From Sipunculus nudus (Eukaryota > Annelida > Sipuncula > Golfingiida > Sipunculidae): a DNA stretch of 64,000 nucleotides. Positions 11,240 to 21,735 of this stretch are shown here, one piece after another (the stretch's first letter is position 1; the number at the start of each line of letters is the position of its first letter). The notes under the pieces were generated by a model. It had not been told where the DNA came from, made no database searches, and saw only the letters and a list, made by a program, of their open reading frames with translations. Position numbers and translations under genes: made by a program. The stretch lies in NCBI GenBank assembly GCA_026874595.1, contig CM049306.1:198019-262018 (forward strand), in the 5' to 3' direction.

Positions 11240-12305
11240 ACATATATGGTAAAATGACTCAATTCAATCTCCATAATTCAGCCAAAAATCATTCATGTGG
11301 AACCATTAATGACAATTATTATAAGAATTATTGTAGGGATTATTCTTGTAAAATATTTAACAAACTGGCTTCAGTGGCATCAGTCGAAAAACGTTTCGCA
11401 GGTTTATAACTCATATAGGAAGATACAGCAAACTGGCTAAGTTCAGCTTCCCGTAACTCAGCCAAAAAGCACTGAACCAAAACCATTTGAACAAACTTGA
11501 ATTATCAACATCTGAGGATAATTAATTTGAGAGATTTAAGAATCTGGCCCAGTGGTTTTTGAGAAGAAGATCTTTGTAGCCACTGAGCTAAAATGGGCTG
11601 TTATGGCATATGACTGATTTCAGCTTCCAATAACTTAGCCAAAAGTCACTGAAAAGAGACCATTTGAACAAACTTCAGAAAGCACTAACCTAGGATTGTT
11701 TCTGTTGCGATATTAAACATTTTGGCCATATGGTTTCAGAGAAGAAGTTTTTTGAAGACCTCAGTGTGATACAGGCAATAATGACCCAGTACAAAAAAGG
11801 CCGATGCAGGTGGTGCCACCAATACCTCAATTTCAGATATGACCTATGTGACAAACATTGGCATAAAATTTGGTGATGATAGCTCCAGCCGTTTCTGAGA
11901 TATAAATTTTAATATGCTTTTATGCACAGTTAACAAAGTTCAACCTCCTGTAACTCAGCCAAAAATCTCCGAACTGGAACCATTCGAACAAACTTGAGAA
12001 AGAGTGTTCCAGGGATCATTTCTGTGAAATATCGGACAATTTGGCTGGACAGTTTCAGAGAAGAAGATTTTTAAAGTTTTTTTAGCTTTTTCCCTATAAA
12101 ATCTAAGAAAATGCAGTTAGAAAAAAAATAAACAAAATCTGATATAGTTTTTTGGATGACTGAATATTTTCAAAAAATTTGGTGATGCTAGCTCCTGCCG
12201 TTTTTGAGATAGCTTTGGTTAACGTACAGACGACGCAAGACGTACGAAACACGACGCACGACAAACGCTGCCGCACCATCGCATAAGCTCACAGGTTCGC
12301 TAAAA
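11240..12305 (+). repeat. Family D element 3' segments (at least two, tandem)
   Basis: 'cagcttcccgtaactcagccaaaaagcactgaa' occurs three times in diverged form (near 11265, 11445 and 11610), then GTGGTGCCACC at about 11812 and the terminus GCACCATCGCATAAGCTCAC-AGGTTCGCTAAAA at about 12305. Confidence 0.75.
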
Positions 12306-12453
12306 AAAATTCTGCCCAGGGGTTGCTGAGGAGTTCTTTGGAAACCTAAGCGGGAGCGGCGGCGCCGCACCATCGCATAAGCTCACAGGTTCGCTAAAAA
12401 AATTCTGCCCAGGGGTTGCTGAGGAGTTCTTTGGAAACCTAAGCGGGAGCAGC
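12269..12453 (+). repeat. Recent 93-bp direct duplication of an element junction
   Basis: The stretch from GCCGCACCATCGCATAAGC through 'ttctttggaaacctaagcgggagc' occurs twice, almost identical (about 12269-12361 and 12363-12453). It ends in the GTATCCGC hairpin element (12477-12506). It lies 60 bp from the RAF exon's donor side. Confidence 0.85.
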
Positions 12454-12567
12454 GGCGGCGTCCGACTGAAAACATAGTATCCGCAAAACTCTGTTTTGGC
12501 GGATACAATCAGGTATAATTTTGTATAGTCCTGTTAAACCCGACATAAACACATCTTCTTGACCTAC

Positions 12568-12764
12568 CTTAACACAGCAACTTCATTCCTGAAGGCCTCC
12601 ATCTGTGCTGGGGTGGGGTCTGTAACATTTAACCTCTTAATGGCCACAAAGCCATGCCACTGTCCTTTAAACACTGTTCCAAAGGAACCTGACCCTATCC
12701 TGGGCCCAACTATGATTTCTGTGTCTGGGATTTCCCAATCTTCATTTGAGTCTCGCCTCTGCCG
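12568..12764 (-). CDS. Raf: RAF kinase exon: N-region, glycine-rich loop, catalytic Lys
   Basis: Start of the RAF kinase domain. The exon (197 bp) begins in phase 0 after TCTTCCAG with [14 protein letters not shown]. It continues with the glycine-rich loop [13 protein letters not shown], the ATP-binding Lys in FVAIKRLN, and FRNEVAVL with the helix-C Glu. It ends ..TTA AG before donor GTAGGT (12567-12562). The two left-over bases join the first A of the 2093-2269 exon to make the Arg of RKTR. The acidic N-region (NED before W) resembles BRAF's DD rather than the phosphorylatable YY of RAF1, which suggests a constitutively charged N-region. That is inference from family knowledge. The frame stays open upstream into intron and repeat sequence, so the Met near 12887 is not a start. 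A tandem-repeat element begins only about 70 bp upstream in the intron. Confidence 0.97.
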
Positions 12765-12833
12765 CTGGAAGATAAGTTCACCACTGATTTCAATATAAAT
12801 ATTAAAAATCCTTGCCAACATAAACATTAAAAA

Positions 12834-14404
12834 ACTAGATGTGTCGGAACGACACGAATGCCCCTGCCTGGGGCAAATTAGAAACATTTGTAAAATTTTG
12901 AAAAATTGTTTAAGTTAAGGAGGTGTCTTATGGTCAAAAGTAGGTCAACAAGGGCGAAATGCAAACTCGATCTGTAACGGGTCATTATCAAGCAACACAC
13001 CAAAAATCAGGCCAGTATATGCAGGCATTGTGAAAAAAAGTCCATACATGTGCATTTTTCATAAAAATTTCTGTCTTTCATGAAATTTTCTATGTTTAGG
13101 AGCCGTAAAACAATCAAAAGTAGGTCAACCAGGACGAAACACGAACTCGATCTGTAACTATCATTATCTGTGCACACATAAAAAATCAGGGTGGTATCTG
13201 CAGGCATTGAGGAAAAAAAGACAGTACATATGCATTTGTTATGAAAATTTCTATTTTTCATGAAACTTTCTATGTTCAGGAGTAGTCAAATGGTCAAAAG
13301 TAGGTCAACTGAGACAAAAAAAGAACTCGATCTGTAACAGGTCATTATCTGCCTACACACCAAAAATCAGGCCCGTATCTGCAGGCACTGCGAAAAAAAG
13401 TCCATACATGTGCACTTTTTTATGAAATTTTCCATGTTAGAGCACCGTCAAACGGTCAAAAGTAGGTCAACTGGGACAAAACGTGAACTCCATCTGTAAC
13501 TGGTCATTATCTGCCCACACATAAAAAATCAGGCCAATATCTGCAGGTATTGCAAAGTAAAGTCTGTACAAGTGTATTTGTCATGAAAATTTATATTTTT
13601 CATGAAATTTTCTAAGTTTAGGAGCCGTAAAACAGTCAAAAGTAGGTCAACTGGGACAAAACGTGTACTCGATCTGTAACTGGTCATTATCTGCCTACAC
13701 AGCAAAAATCAGGCCAATATCTGCAGGCATTGCGAAAAAAAGTCCGTACATGTGTATTTGTCATGAAATTTCATATTTTTCATGAAATTTTCTATGTTCA
13801 GGAGCCGTAAAACGGTCAAAAGTATGTCAACTGGGACGAAACGCGAATTCGATCTGTAACTGGTAATTATCTGCCCACACACCAAAAATCAGGCCAATAT
13901 CTGCGGGCAATGTGAAAAAAAGTCCGTACATGTGTATCTGTCATGAATATTTCTATTTTTCATGAAATTTTCTAAGTTTAGGAGCCGTAAAACGGTCAAA
14001 AGTAGGTCAACTGGGACAAAACGTGAACTCCATCTGTAACTGGTCATTATCTGCCTACACACCAAAAATCATGCCAATATCTGCAGGTATTGCAAAAAAA
14101 AGTCCGTACATGTGTATTTGTCATGAAAATTTCTATTTTTCATGAAATTTTCTAAGTTTAGGAGCTGTAAAACGGTCAAAAGTAGGTCAACCGGGACGAA
14201 ACACGAACTCAATCTGTAACTGGTCTATATCTGCCAACACACAAAAAATCAGGCCAATATCTGCAGGCACTGCGAAAAAAAGTCCGTACAACTGTTTGAT
14301 TTCGGAATGACGGAAGGACGGAAGGATGGAAGGACGGAATGACGGAATGACGGACATGGGTAAAACTATATGCCCCGGCCACTTTGTGGCGGGGGCATAA
14401 AAAA
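12834..14404 (+). mobile_element. Family B element with eight 180-bp tandem repeats
   Basis: The 5' end is ACTAGATGTGTCGGAACGAC, containing the hairpin GTGTCGGAACGACAC, then ATGCCCC-TGCC-TGGGGCA. The centre holds tandem units starting at 12941, 13121, 13301, 13463, 13643, 13823, 14003 and 14183 (period 180, one shortened). A GACGGAAG microsatellite follows, then the 3' hairpin TATGCCCC..GGCCAC-TTT-GTGGC..GGGGGCATA and A-run at about 14404. The 5' ATGCCCC block is an inverted match to the 3' end. No protein is encoded. The architecture fits pearl/HINE-type elements. A second copy is at 35542-36711. Confidence 0.85.
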
Positions 14405-14505
14405 AATTCTTACAAATTCATTTATCCAATGTCTATTTCATGATCCCTGAGTCATGATGCTCTGCTATTGAATACCAACCGTGACATAATTTGTAGCCTA
14501 ACACC

Positions 14506-15863
14506 TGTTACATGTGGATTGTTCGTAAAATAGAAGTTTCTAGGCTTTAGGTTGAGAAGCTTTAAATAAGGGGCTGTGTTAAGAGCTGAGAGAGAGGAGA
14601 GAGAAATATTCCAGCATACACCGAAGAGTGTGAATCAGTTTGTGGACCTTTCTGATAATGGCAGCAGTTATAGATCTTCTTCAAAATTTGTAACAGATTT
14701 TATATAGTCTTCAGTTTGCCTTTGAAATCACTACCAAAATTTCACTTTTGGATTACAACATATTGATTTTGTGACTGAATTGGACTATTATTCTCTTAGA
14801 AGATTTATGCGAACTGTTCATCTGGATTATACGTTTAAAAGGACTTCTTGTCGCTGTGAGTGGTGGTATCCCGGTACTGTACGCTTGATTTATTATACTG
14901 TGTAATTGTACTGATTTGCTGTGTTAGTGTTGTTATACTGTTTAATTGTATTGATTTAGTGTATTGTAATGTTAGGATTGTTTTAAGAATAAATAAGCAA
15001 ATTTGTGGAATTAATGTCCCCCCCTTTGGGATCTTGTTGTTTTTCATGCTTGATAAAGGACCGACAGACAGCGGCAGACAGAAGCCAGACACTCCAAACA
15101 AATTCCAACCAGGGTATGCATGAGAGCTAGCACTGACCAAAATTTGAATGAAATCTGATAATATTTAGGAAAGTTATACCACAGAAACAAAAACCTGACA
15201 AACTGACAGACAGAGAGACTGACAGACAGATGGACATAAGCCAGACACTTCAAAACAAATCCAAACCAAGGTAAGCATGAGAGCAATCACTGATCAAAAT
15301 TTGAATGACATTGGATAATATTTAGGAAAGTTATAGCAGGGAAACGAAAACCTGACAGACGGACAGACAAAGTGACAGACACCAGACACTCCAAAACCAA
15401 TCCTAACCAAAGTAAGCATGAGAGCAATCACTGACCAAAATTTGAATGAAATCAGATAATATTTAGGAAAGTAATGGCACAGACACAAAAACCTGAAAGA
15501 CGGACAGACTGAGTGATAGACAGACAGACAGAAGCCAGACACTCCAAAACCAATCCCAACCAAGGTATGCATGAGAGCAATGACTGACCCAAATTTGGAT
15601 GAAATCAGATAATATTTAGGAAAGTTATAACACAGAAACGAAACCTGACCGATGGACAGAGAGACAGATGGACAGACAGACAGACAAACCCAAAACAATG
15701 TCCCCCGCATCCGCAGAGCGGGGGACAATTATAATCATTTGTTCACAAAAAACCTAGAAATTTCATGCTGCCTAGTGTTACAGAATCTGATTTTTTTAAT
15801 CTCTATAACAGAATTTAATGCTCGTCATGACTAAGTGATCTGTTGATATTAGGTTCCGTAACA
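14506..15863 (+). mobile_element. LTR of a Ty3/gypsy-type retrotransposon, disrupted
   Basis: Bounded by TGTTAC (14506) and GTAACA (15858-15863), a 6-bp inverted repeat with TG..CA ends. Contains a TATA-like TTTAAATA (14561-14568), a GAGA-rich tract and AATAAA (14988-14993). A primer-binding-like site starts 6 bp after the right end. An inserted repeat element (about 15008-15727) enlarges it. Without that insert the LTR is about 640 bp. No second LTR is recognised in the window, so the boundary call rests on TG/CA ends and the primer site. Confidence 0.55.
15008..15727 (+). mobile_element. Tandem-repeat hairpin element inside the LTR (family E)
   Basis: About four units of 140-155 bp share 'cagacactccaaaacaaatcc', 'catgagagcaatcactgacc' and 'gaaatcagataatatttaggaaag', separated by GACAGACGGACAGA. 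The 3' end is the hairpin GTCCCCCGC-ATCCGCAGA-GCGGGGGAC (about 15702-15727). The 5' end shows TGTCCCCCCC, an inverted partial match to it. Same design as family B with different sequence. Confidence 0.7.
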
Positions 15864-15869
15864 TAAAAT

Positions 15870-15882
15870 TGGGGGCTCATCC
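15870..15882 (+). promoter_or_regulatory. Retrotransposon primer-binding-site-like sequence
   Basis: TGGGGGCTCATCC, six bases after the LTR end, resembles the tRNA-Pro 3'-end complement (TGGGGGCTCGTCC) used by many gypsy-like elements. It sits about 125 bp before the gag remnant, as expected. Confidence 0.55.
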
Positions 15883-16006
15883 AGCCTAATCCGGGAGGCG
15901 TAATAGTTTTGAAAATTTATTAGGCATTGACCTAGACACATTGTTTACATTACATTGTTTACAAGATTTATCTCAGTTGTTTTTTGTTATTGTTTTAAAT
16001 CTTAAC

Positions 16007-16744
16007 ATAGCAGATTTCAAACCTGAGGCATTTGTTGAAGATCCCAACCCTGATCAACTTGAACAGTTGACAAAAGAACAGTTGTTGCATTTGGGACAAC
16101 ACTTAAAGCTAGGTGTGAAAAAAGCTTTGAGAAAGCCTGATATCATTGGTAAAATCATGCAAGATCTAGTTAGCAAAGGTTTAATTGAAGAGAGTGAAGT
16201 GGAAACATAAAAAAATGACAGCCTTGCTATGCAGTTAGAATTAAAGAAGTTAGAAATGCAACATGAGCTAGCATTAAAAGAGAGGGAAGAATGGTTAGAA
16301 AGAGAAAGACTAGTAAAGAAAAAGAAATTGAGTTAAAACGACTGGAGTTAGAAAGACTTAAACTAGAACATAGTTTAGTGCTGCCCCAACTCACAGTTTT
16401 GATGTTACTAAGCACATTAGACTTGTCCCACCTTTTCAAGAAAGAGAGGTTGATAAATATTTCTTACACTTTGAGAAGGTAGCTGAAAATTTAAAATGGC
16501 CTAAGGAAAACTGGACTATGCTATTTCAAAGTGTATTGACTGGCAAAGCCAGACAAATTTTTACAGAGCTTAAAGTAGAAGCTGCTGCTGACTATGACCA
16601 GGTTAAACAGTTAATCCTAAAAGGTTATGAGTTAGTTCTGGAGGCTTTCTGCCAGAAATTCATAAATTGGAAAAGTGCAAAGAACAGACCTATGTCGAAT
16701 TTGCTAGGACAAAAGAGCAGTTGTTTGATTGCTGGTTTAGTACT
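16007..16744 (+). pseudogene. Broken gag of a Ty3/gypsy-type retrotransposon
   Basis: Fragments in three shifting frames resemble gypsy gag proteins common in aquatic invertebrates. They run in order: an N-terminal piece (LEQLTKEQLLHLGQHLKLG), a Lys/Glu-rich coiled-coil region (ELKKLEMQHELALKERE), then a SCAN-like capsid region (LTGKARQIFTELKVE, LILKGYELV) near 16520-16660. The presumed start codon near 16007 reads ATA. A stop lies at 16208 and frame changes near 16316, 16385 and 16640. The protein is cut off at 16744 by a hairpin element. Nucleocapsid, protease and reverse transcriptase are absent. It sits in a RAF intron on the opposite strand to RAF. Not functional. Confidence 0.8.
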
Positions 16745-17291
16745 AACAAGGGACCCATGGGTCACGGCGCTCAGCTGATCGTGATTGGACTATAAATGTT
16801 TCTCCACTGTGATACTATATCGAGTCGATAAAGCTTATTTTTTTTTTTTTTTAAATTTTTTTTTTTTAATATTTTTTTTGTCAGAGGTAACCGGCTCCAT
16901 TTTTTTAATGCTGCCTTAACTAAGTATATGTACATCTGCAGATTTCCATTCCGGTTTCGGACTACGTGACAGGGCAGTATCACACGCTTCCTCTCATTTT
17001 ATATCCTGGCGTTAACCAGGCCCGGTGACTACTGCACCTGCGGGCCCAGGGTTGGTAATCATACCATCGAGAACCCCCGAAAGGCGCACTCGTTTGTGAG
17101 TGAAACACGGCCGTTGGGCATGACCTTCCCATTAAGCCTGCAGAGCGCTCACCCTGGGTGGGGGCAGACCGTGAAAAACCTCACCGCCTCGGCTGAGATT
17201 CTAACTCACGATCTCCCGGCTTTGAGTCCTGCGCTCTACCCCTGAGCCACAGAAGCCGGTCAATGATGACTTATAGTCAGCTGAGCTAAAA
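16745..17291 (+). mobile_element. Family A element inserted in the gypsy remnant, carrying a SINE
   Basis: The 5' terminus AACAAGGGACCCATGGGTCA, with GCTCAGCTGA just inside, is matched by 3' TCAGCTGAGC followed by TAAAA at 17291. Between them lies a minus-strand SINE (16838-17260). Gypsy sequence flanks both sides, but a large part of pol is missing between 16744 and 17292. Insertion alone therefore does not explain the gap. Confidence 0.8.
16838..17260 (-). mobile_element. tRNA-derived SINE
   Basis: Read on the minus strand, an A-box-like TGGCTCAGGGGTAGAGC (17249-17233) is followed about 30 bases later by a B-box-like GAGTTAGAATCTC (17207-17195). The spacing is as in a tRNA RNA polymerase III promoter. 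A GC-rich body of about 300 bp follows, then an A-rich 3' tail (poly-T at 16840-16880 on the plus strand). Not a tRNA gene: no acceptor stem closes. The family name is unknown to me. Confidence 0.75.
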
Positions 17292-17637
17292 CTGGAGTGC
17301 TCATGCATAAATGGCGACCACCTGATGTATGCGCTGATGATAAGTGGGCCATCAAACATCAAATAGTAGTGCCCAAAAGTTATCGCGATGAAATTCTAAG
17401 CATGGCACGAGGCTCCTTTATCTAGCCATTTAGGTATTAATAAAACTTATCAGAAAGTTAGTACACACTTCTATTGGCCTAACTTTGGGACTGATGTTGT
17501 ACAATATTGTAAATCATGCCACACATGCCAGATGGTATCAGAATCCTCCTTAAGCCCCTCTTAGGCCTATTCCTACTTTCGAGGAATCATTTAGTAGGAT
17601 TAAGTGGGGCGCCCTTGAGTGTTTTCACCAGTCATTA
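17292..17637 (+). pseudogene. Ty3/gypsy integrase N-terminal (zinc-binding) remnant
   Basis: Encodes a piece of the integrase H2C2 zinc-binding domain: VVPKSYRDEILSMA, then after a frameshift SHLGINKTYQKVSTHFYWPN and CKSCHTCQ with the CxxC pair. At least one small deletion in the His-containing stretch (near 17405) and stops near 17424 and 17560 inactivate it. The catalytic D,D-35-E core, RNase H and 3' LTR are absent; another family A element starts at 17638. It belongs with the gag remnant at 16007-16744. Confidence 0.8.
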
Positions 17638-18670
17638 AACAAGGGACCCATGGGTCACAGCGCTCAGCTGTTATATATGATAAAAATTATGATTTGGAAA
17701 TGAGGCACATGCTGGTTTTGTGGGGTAATAAATATAAGCTGTATTATGAGTTGTGGATGTTTAGCTTATGTATGATTTTGATAGTATCTTTGGAGACAGG
17801 GAAGAGGATTGATTTCATTTATTTTATTAACAAATGGAGTGCTATTGTCACACAGATTTTGACTTGGCCATATAACTTATAAGCAGAATATATAATATAA
17901 GAGTTTAACTATTTATTAAAAAATTACAAAATTGTCCCAAATATAATTTTTATTAAAAATAATAAGAGAATCATATGATTTTTTAAAATGAAATATAACT
18001 GAAATGATTATTAAAATAATATTAAAGAATATATTCATGAATGCATTCATGAATACATTTTGAAAGTATTTGCACGAGTATTCATATACTTTCATTTTTA
18101 CCTGAATTCCCATTCTTTATGCAAGAAATTTTATAATGGAGTACATAATCATATTTGTATTTAAATACAATTACAAAGTATTTGCACCATGTCTGGTATT
18201 TATTCAGTTTTCACCAAACAATGATTTTGAGAATCCAGAATATACAAAATTCACACATTTAAATAATGATCACAATTAGTACCTGGTTTTATGGCTTTTA
18301 TTTATATTAAAAAATAACTGTAAAAAATTCATTTTGGACTAATTTCACATCAATGTACACACTAGACACAGTAGGAATCGAGATTAATATTATCAACTGC
18401 ATCTTTGTCTATCATTAATTTCCTTCATATAATCCCTAATGATTAGTAATGAATAATATGATTTACTTCTTTATCATTAAAAATGACCTGAAAAAATGCC
18501 ATAGGTGACTGCATGGTGTTATTTGGAATATGTGACATTCTACCCATCGATACAAGATTCTTATATCATCAGTAACTGCAAGTTAATTTCCTGTTATTAT
18601 AAACTAACAAATTCCTTTTCTATTTTTCTTTAATTTGTTATTAAAAAACCAAGAAAAATTTATTAATTTA
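17638..18670 (+). mobile_element. Family A, 5' half ('Y' module)
   Basis: AACAAGGGACCCATGGGTCA, then 'gttatatatgataaaaatta', ATGAATGCATTCATGAAT palindromic DNA near 18035, and 'cattaatttccttcatat'. Ends abruptly near 18670 against an inverted 3' end. Parallel copies at 19111-20145 and 25772-26520, inverted at 22900-23920. The short ORFs are shared by all copies and change between them, so coding is unlikely. Confidence 0.75.
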
Positions 18671-19106
18671 TTAGCTCAGCTGACTATAAGTCATCTGAGC
18701 TATAGTCGTGGTCCATTGTCCGTCGTCCGTCTGTCCGTCCGTCCGTCCGTCCGTAGATGTGGCACGTTTTGAAACCGTAAGACCTAGGAATCCAAAATTC
18801 GGCATAATGTTAGATGTCCCCAAGATCTCCTACCAAGCCGAAAACTGGGTCTTTACAACTTCGTTCCTTTGAGAAATTAAGGAAAAACCTCAATTTTTTA
18901 TTAAAAACCTATTTTCACACTTCAGGACTGCCTTATATCAAAACCACTCATCTGTTTTTCCTCATATTTACCATAAACATTCCTCTGTATAGTTCCTATG
19001 TACATGCCAGAAATTATGTCTGTATTATTTAATTTAAAAAAGTTATGGGCCCAAACATAATGCATCTTGTAATAAATCAGGAAAGATATTTGATCACTTA
19101 ACACAA
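18671..19106 (-). mobile_element. Inverted family A 3' end
   Basis: Begins with the terminal hairpin read backwards (TTAGCTCAGCTGACTATAAG), then (GTCC)n and the reverse complement of 21290-21735 ('cctaggaatccaaaattcggcataatgttag'). Confidence 0.8.
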
Positions 19107-21735
19107 ACATGGGACCTATGGGTCACGACGCTCAGCTGTTATATATGATAAAAAAATATTATTTAGAAATAAGGCACATGCTGGTTTTGTGTGGTAATAA
19201 ATATAAGCTGTATTATGAGTTGTTGTTGTTTAGCTTATGTATGATTTTGATAGTACCTTTGGAGACAGTGAAGAGGATTGATTTCATTTATTTTATTAAC
19301 AATTGGAGTACTATTGTCACACAGATTTTGACTTGGCCATATAACTTATAAGCAGAACATATAATATAAGAGTTTAACTATTTATTAAAAAAATTACAAA
19401 TATTGTCCCAAATATAATTTTTATTAAAAATAATAAGAGAATCATATGATTTTTTAAAATGAAATATAACTGATATGATTATTAAAATAATATTAAAGAA
19501 TAAATTCATGAATGCATTCATGAATACATTTTGAAAGTTTTTGCACGAGTATTCATATTCTTTCATTTTTACCTGAATTCCCATTCTTTATGCAAGAAAT
19601 TTTATAATGGAGTACATAATCATATTCGTATTTAAATACAATTACAAAGTATTCGCACCATGTCTGGTATTTATTCAATTTTCACCAAACAATGATGTTG
19701 AGAATCCAGAATATACAAAATTCACACATTTAAATAATGATCATAAGTACCTGGTTTTATGGCTTTTATTTATATTAAAAAATAACTGTAAAAAATTCAT
19801 TTTGGACTAATTTCACATCAATGTACACACTAGACACAGTAGGAATCTAGATTAATATTATCAACTGCATCTTTGTCTATCATTAATTTCCTTCATACGA
19901 TCCCTAATGATTAGTAATGAATAATATGATTTACTTCTTTATCATTAAAATTGAACTAAAAAATGCCATAGGTGACTGCATGGTGTTATTTGGAATATGT
20001 GACATTCTACCCATCGATACAAGATTCTCATATCATCAGTAACTGCAAGTTAATTTCCTGTTATTATAAACTAACAAATTCCTTTTCTATTTTTCTTTAA
20101 TTTGTTATTAAAAACCAATAAAAATTTATTAATTTGTTGTTTATTGTTATGTTGTTGGTTAAAACTACTAGATGAGTTGGGTTGGACACCTGGATCAACT
20201 GTGGCTGGCCATAAGCTGCCTGGATTCCTGTATGCCTCGCCTCAAGCGTGCATAATTTGATGAAAGGTCAACAAGGTCAACATACAGGTGACTCAAGAGG
20301 GGCTGGAGAGAGCCAAAGTCTGACAGGGTCTCATAAAAAACATTAATAAAAGCTACAATTTTTGGCCGATTTCTTTCAGATTTCTAAACTAAAAAGCTGA
20401 AATCCTTATGTGTGCATGATATGAAAATTATATCAACAGTGCTCACGGGAAACAAACGTGCCATGGTCACAGTTGGGCAAAATTTAAGGTACTAATTTTA
20501 TATTTATACTAATAACTTATAAAATTTTAAAAATTCAGAACTAATTTTGGGTATTCAATTGAATCTTGATTAAATAATGTTACATCCCTGACAAAAAAAT
20601 CTCTAGCAATGCCCTTGTTAAGGGAGTAAATATATTTCTTGATTTTTTACAAAGTGCATTATGTTTGGGCCCATAACTTAAAACAATTACGAAATACTGA
20701 CATCATTCTGGGATGTGCAAAGAGAATGAAAAATATGCATATTGTTTATGATTAAAGTCAGATCAGTGGTTTTGATATTAGGCAGTCTTGAAGTGTAACA
20801 ATGGGTTTTTAATGGAAAAATGAAGTTTTTCATTAATATCTCGAAGGTATTAAGTCCTAGTGACCAAATTCTTGGCATGGTAGGGGATTTTGGAGACATC
20901 TAACTTTATGCTGAATTTAAGGAACTTAGAGCTGAAGCTGGGGAGCTGAGCTTTTGCAAACTGCATAACACTAGCTTGATGTAAACAATATGTTACAAGG
21001 TGCTTGAAAACTTGATTAAAATCTACAGTTTTTGATCAACTGGTTTCAAATTTTTGGTGTTAACAGTTAAAATGCTGACAAAAACATGCTGTGAAAATTA
21101 AATCCACAGTACTTACAGGAAAAAAAACGTGCCATGGTCAAAGTTGGGCAAAATTTAAGGTACCAATTTTTTATTTTTATTAATATTTTAAAAAATTTAA
21201 AAGATTTTCATCTAATTTTGGGTATACAATTTAATTTTGATTAATTAAAGTTATATTACTGGAAAAAAGGTCCACAGCTTTAACATTTTTTGTGTTAAGT
21301 GATCAAATATCATTCCTTATTTTTTTCAAAATGCATTATGTTTGGGCCCAGAACTATTTTAAATTAAATAATACAGACATAATTTCTGGCATGTAGATAG
21401 GAACTATATAGAGGAATATTTATGGTAAATATGAGGAAAAACAGATGAGTGGTTTTGATATTAGGCAGTCCTAAAGTGTGAAAATAGGTTTTTAATAAAA
21501 AATTGAGGTTTTTCCTTAATTTCTCAAAGGAACGAAGTCGCAAAGACCCAGTTTTCGGCTTGGTAGGAGATCTTGGGGACATCTAACATTATGCCGAATT
21601 TTGGATTCCTAGGTCTTACGGTTTCAAAACGTGCCACATCTACGGACGGACGGACAGACGGACGGACGGACAGACGGACGGACGACGGACAATGGACCAC
21701 GACTATAGCTCAGATGACTTATAGTCAGCTGAGCT
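19107..21735 (+). mobile_element. Longest family A copy (about 2.6 kb)
   Basis: 5' palindrome GGGACCTATGGGTCAC at 19111, Y module to about 20145, then the X module ('ttgttggttaaaactactagatgagttggg' to 'ggcagtcctaaagtgtg'), a (GACG)n tract at 21645-21690 and the hairpin ending GCTGAGCTAAAA at 21738. No transposase or Rep/helicase is encoded: non-autonomous. 19111-21288 is the left arm of a large inverted repeat. Confidence 0.8.

Noticed and set aside
12765-12887. N-terminal start of a short kinase protein (Met at 12887)
   Set aside because: The extra codons read intron and family B repeat sequence. A good acceptor (TCTTCCAG) precedes the conserved [10 protein letters not shown] start.
15044-15728. 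Cysteine/serine-rich minus-strand ORFs (VSLSVCPSV-type)
   Set aside because: They are translations of the GACAGACAGACGG microsatellite and the 150-bp units of family E.
17233-17260. tRNA gene
   Set aside because: A and B boxes are present, but no acceptor or anticodon stems close, and the sequence continues into a SINE body and A-rich tail.
16007-17637. Functional retrotransposon
   Set aside because: Stops, frameshifts, missing reverse transcriptase, RNase H and 3' LTR: only remnants remain.
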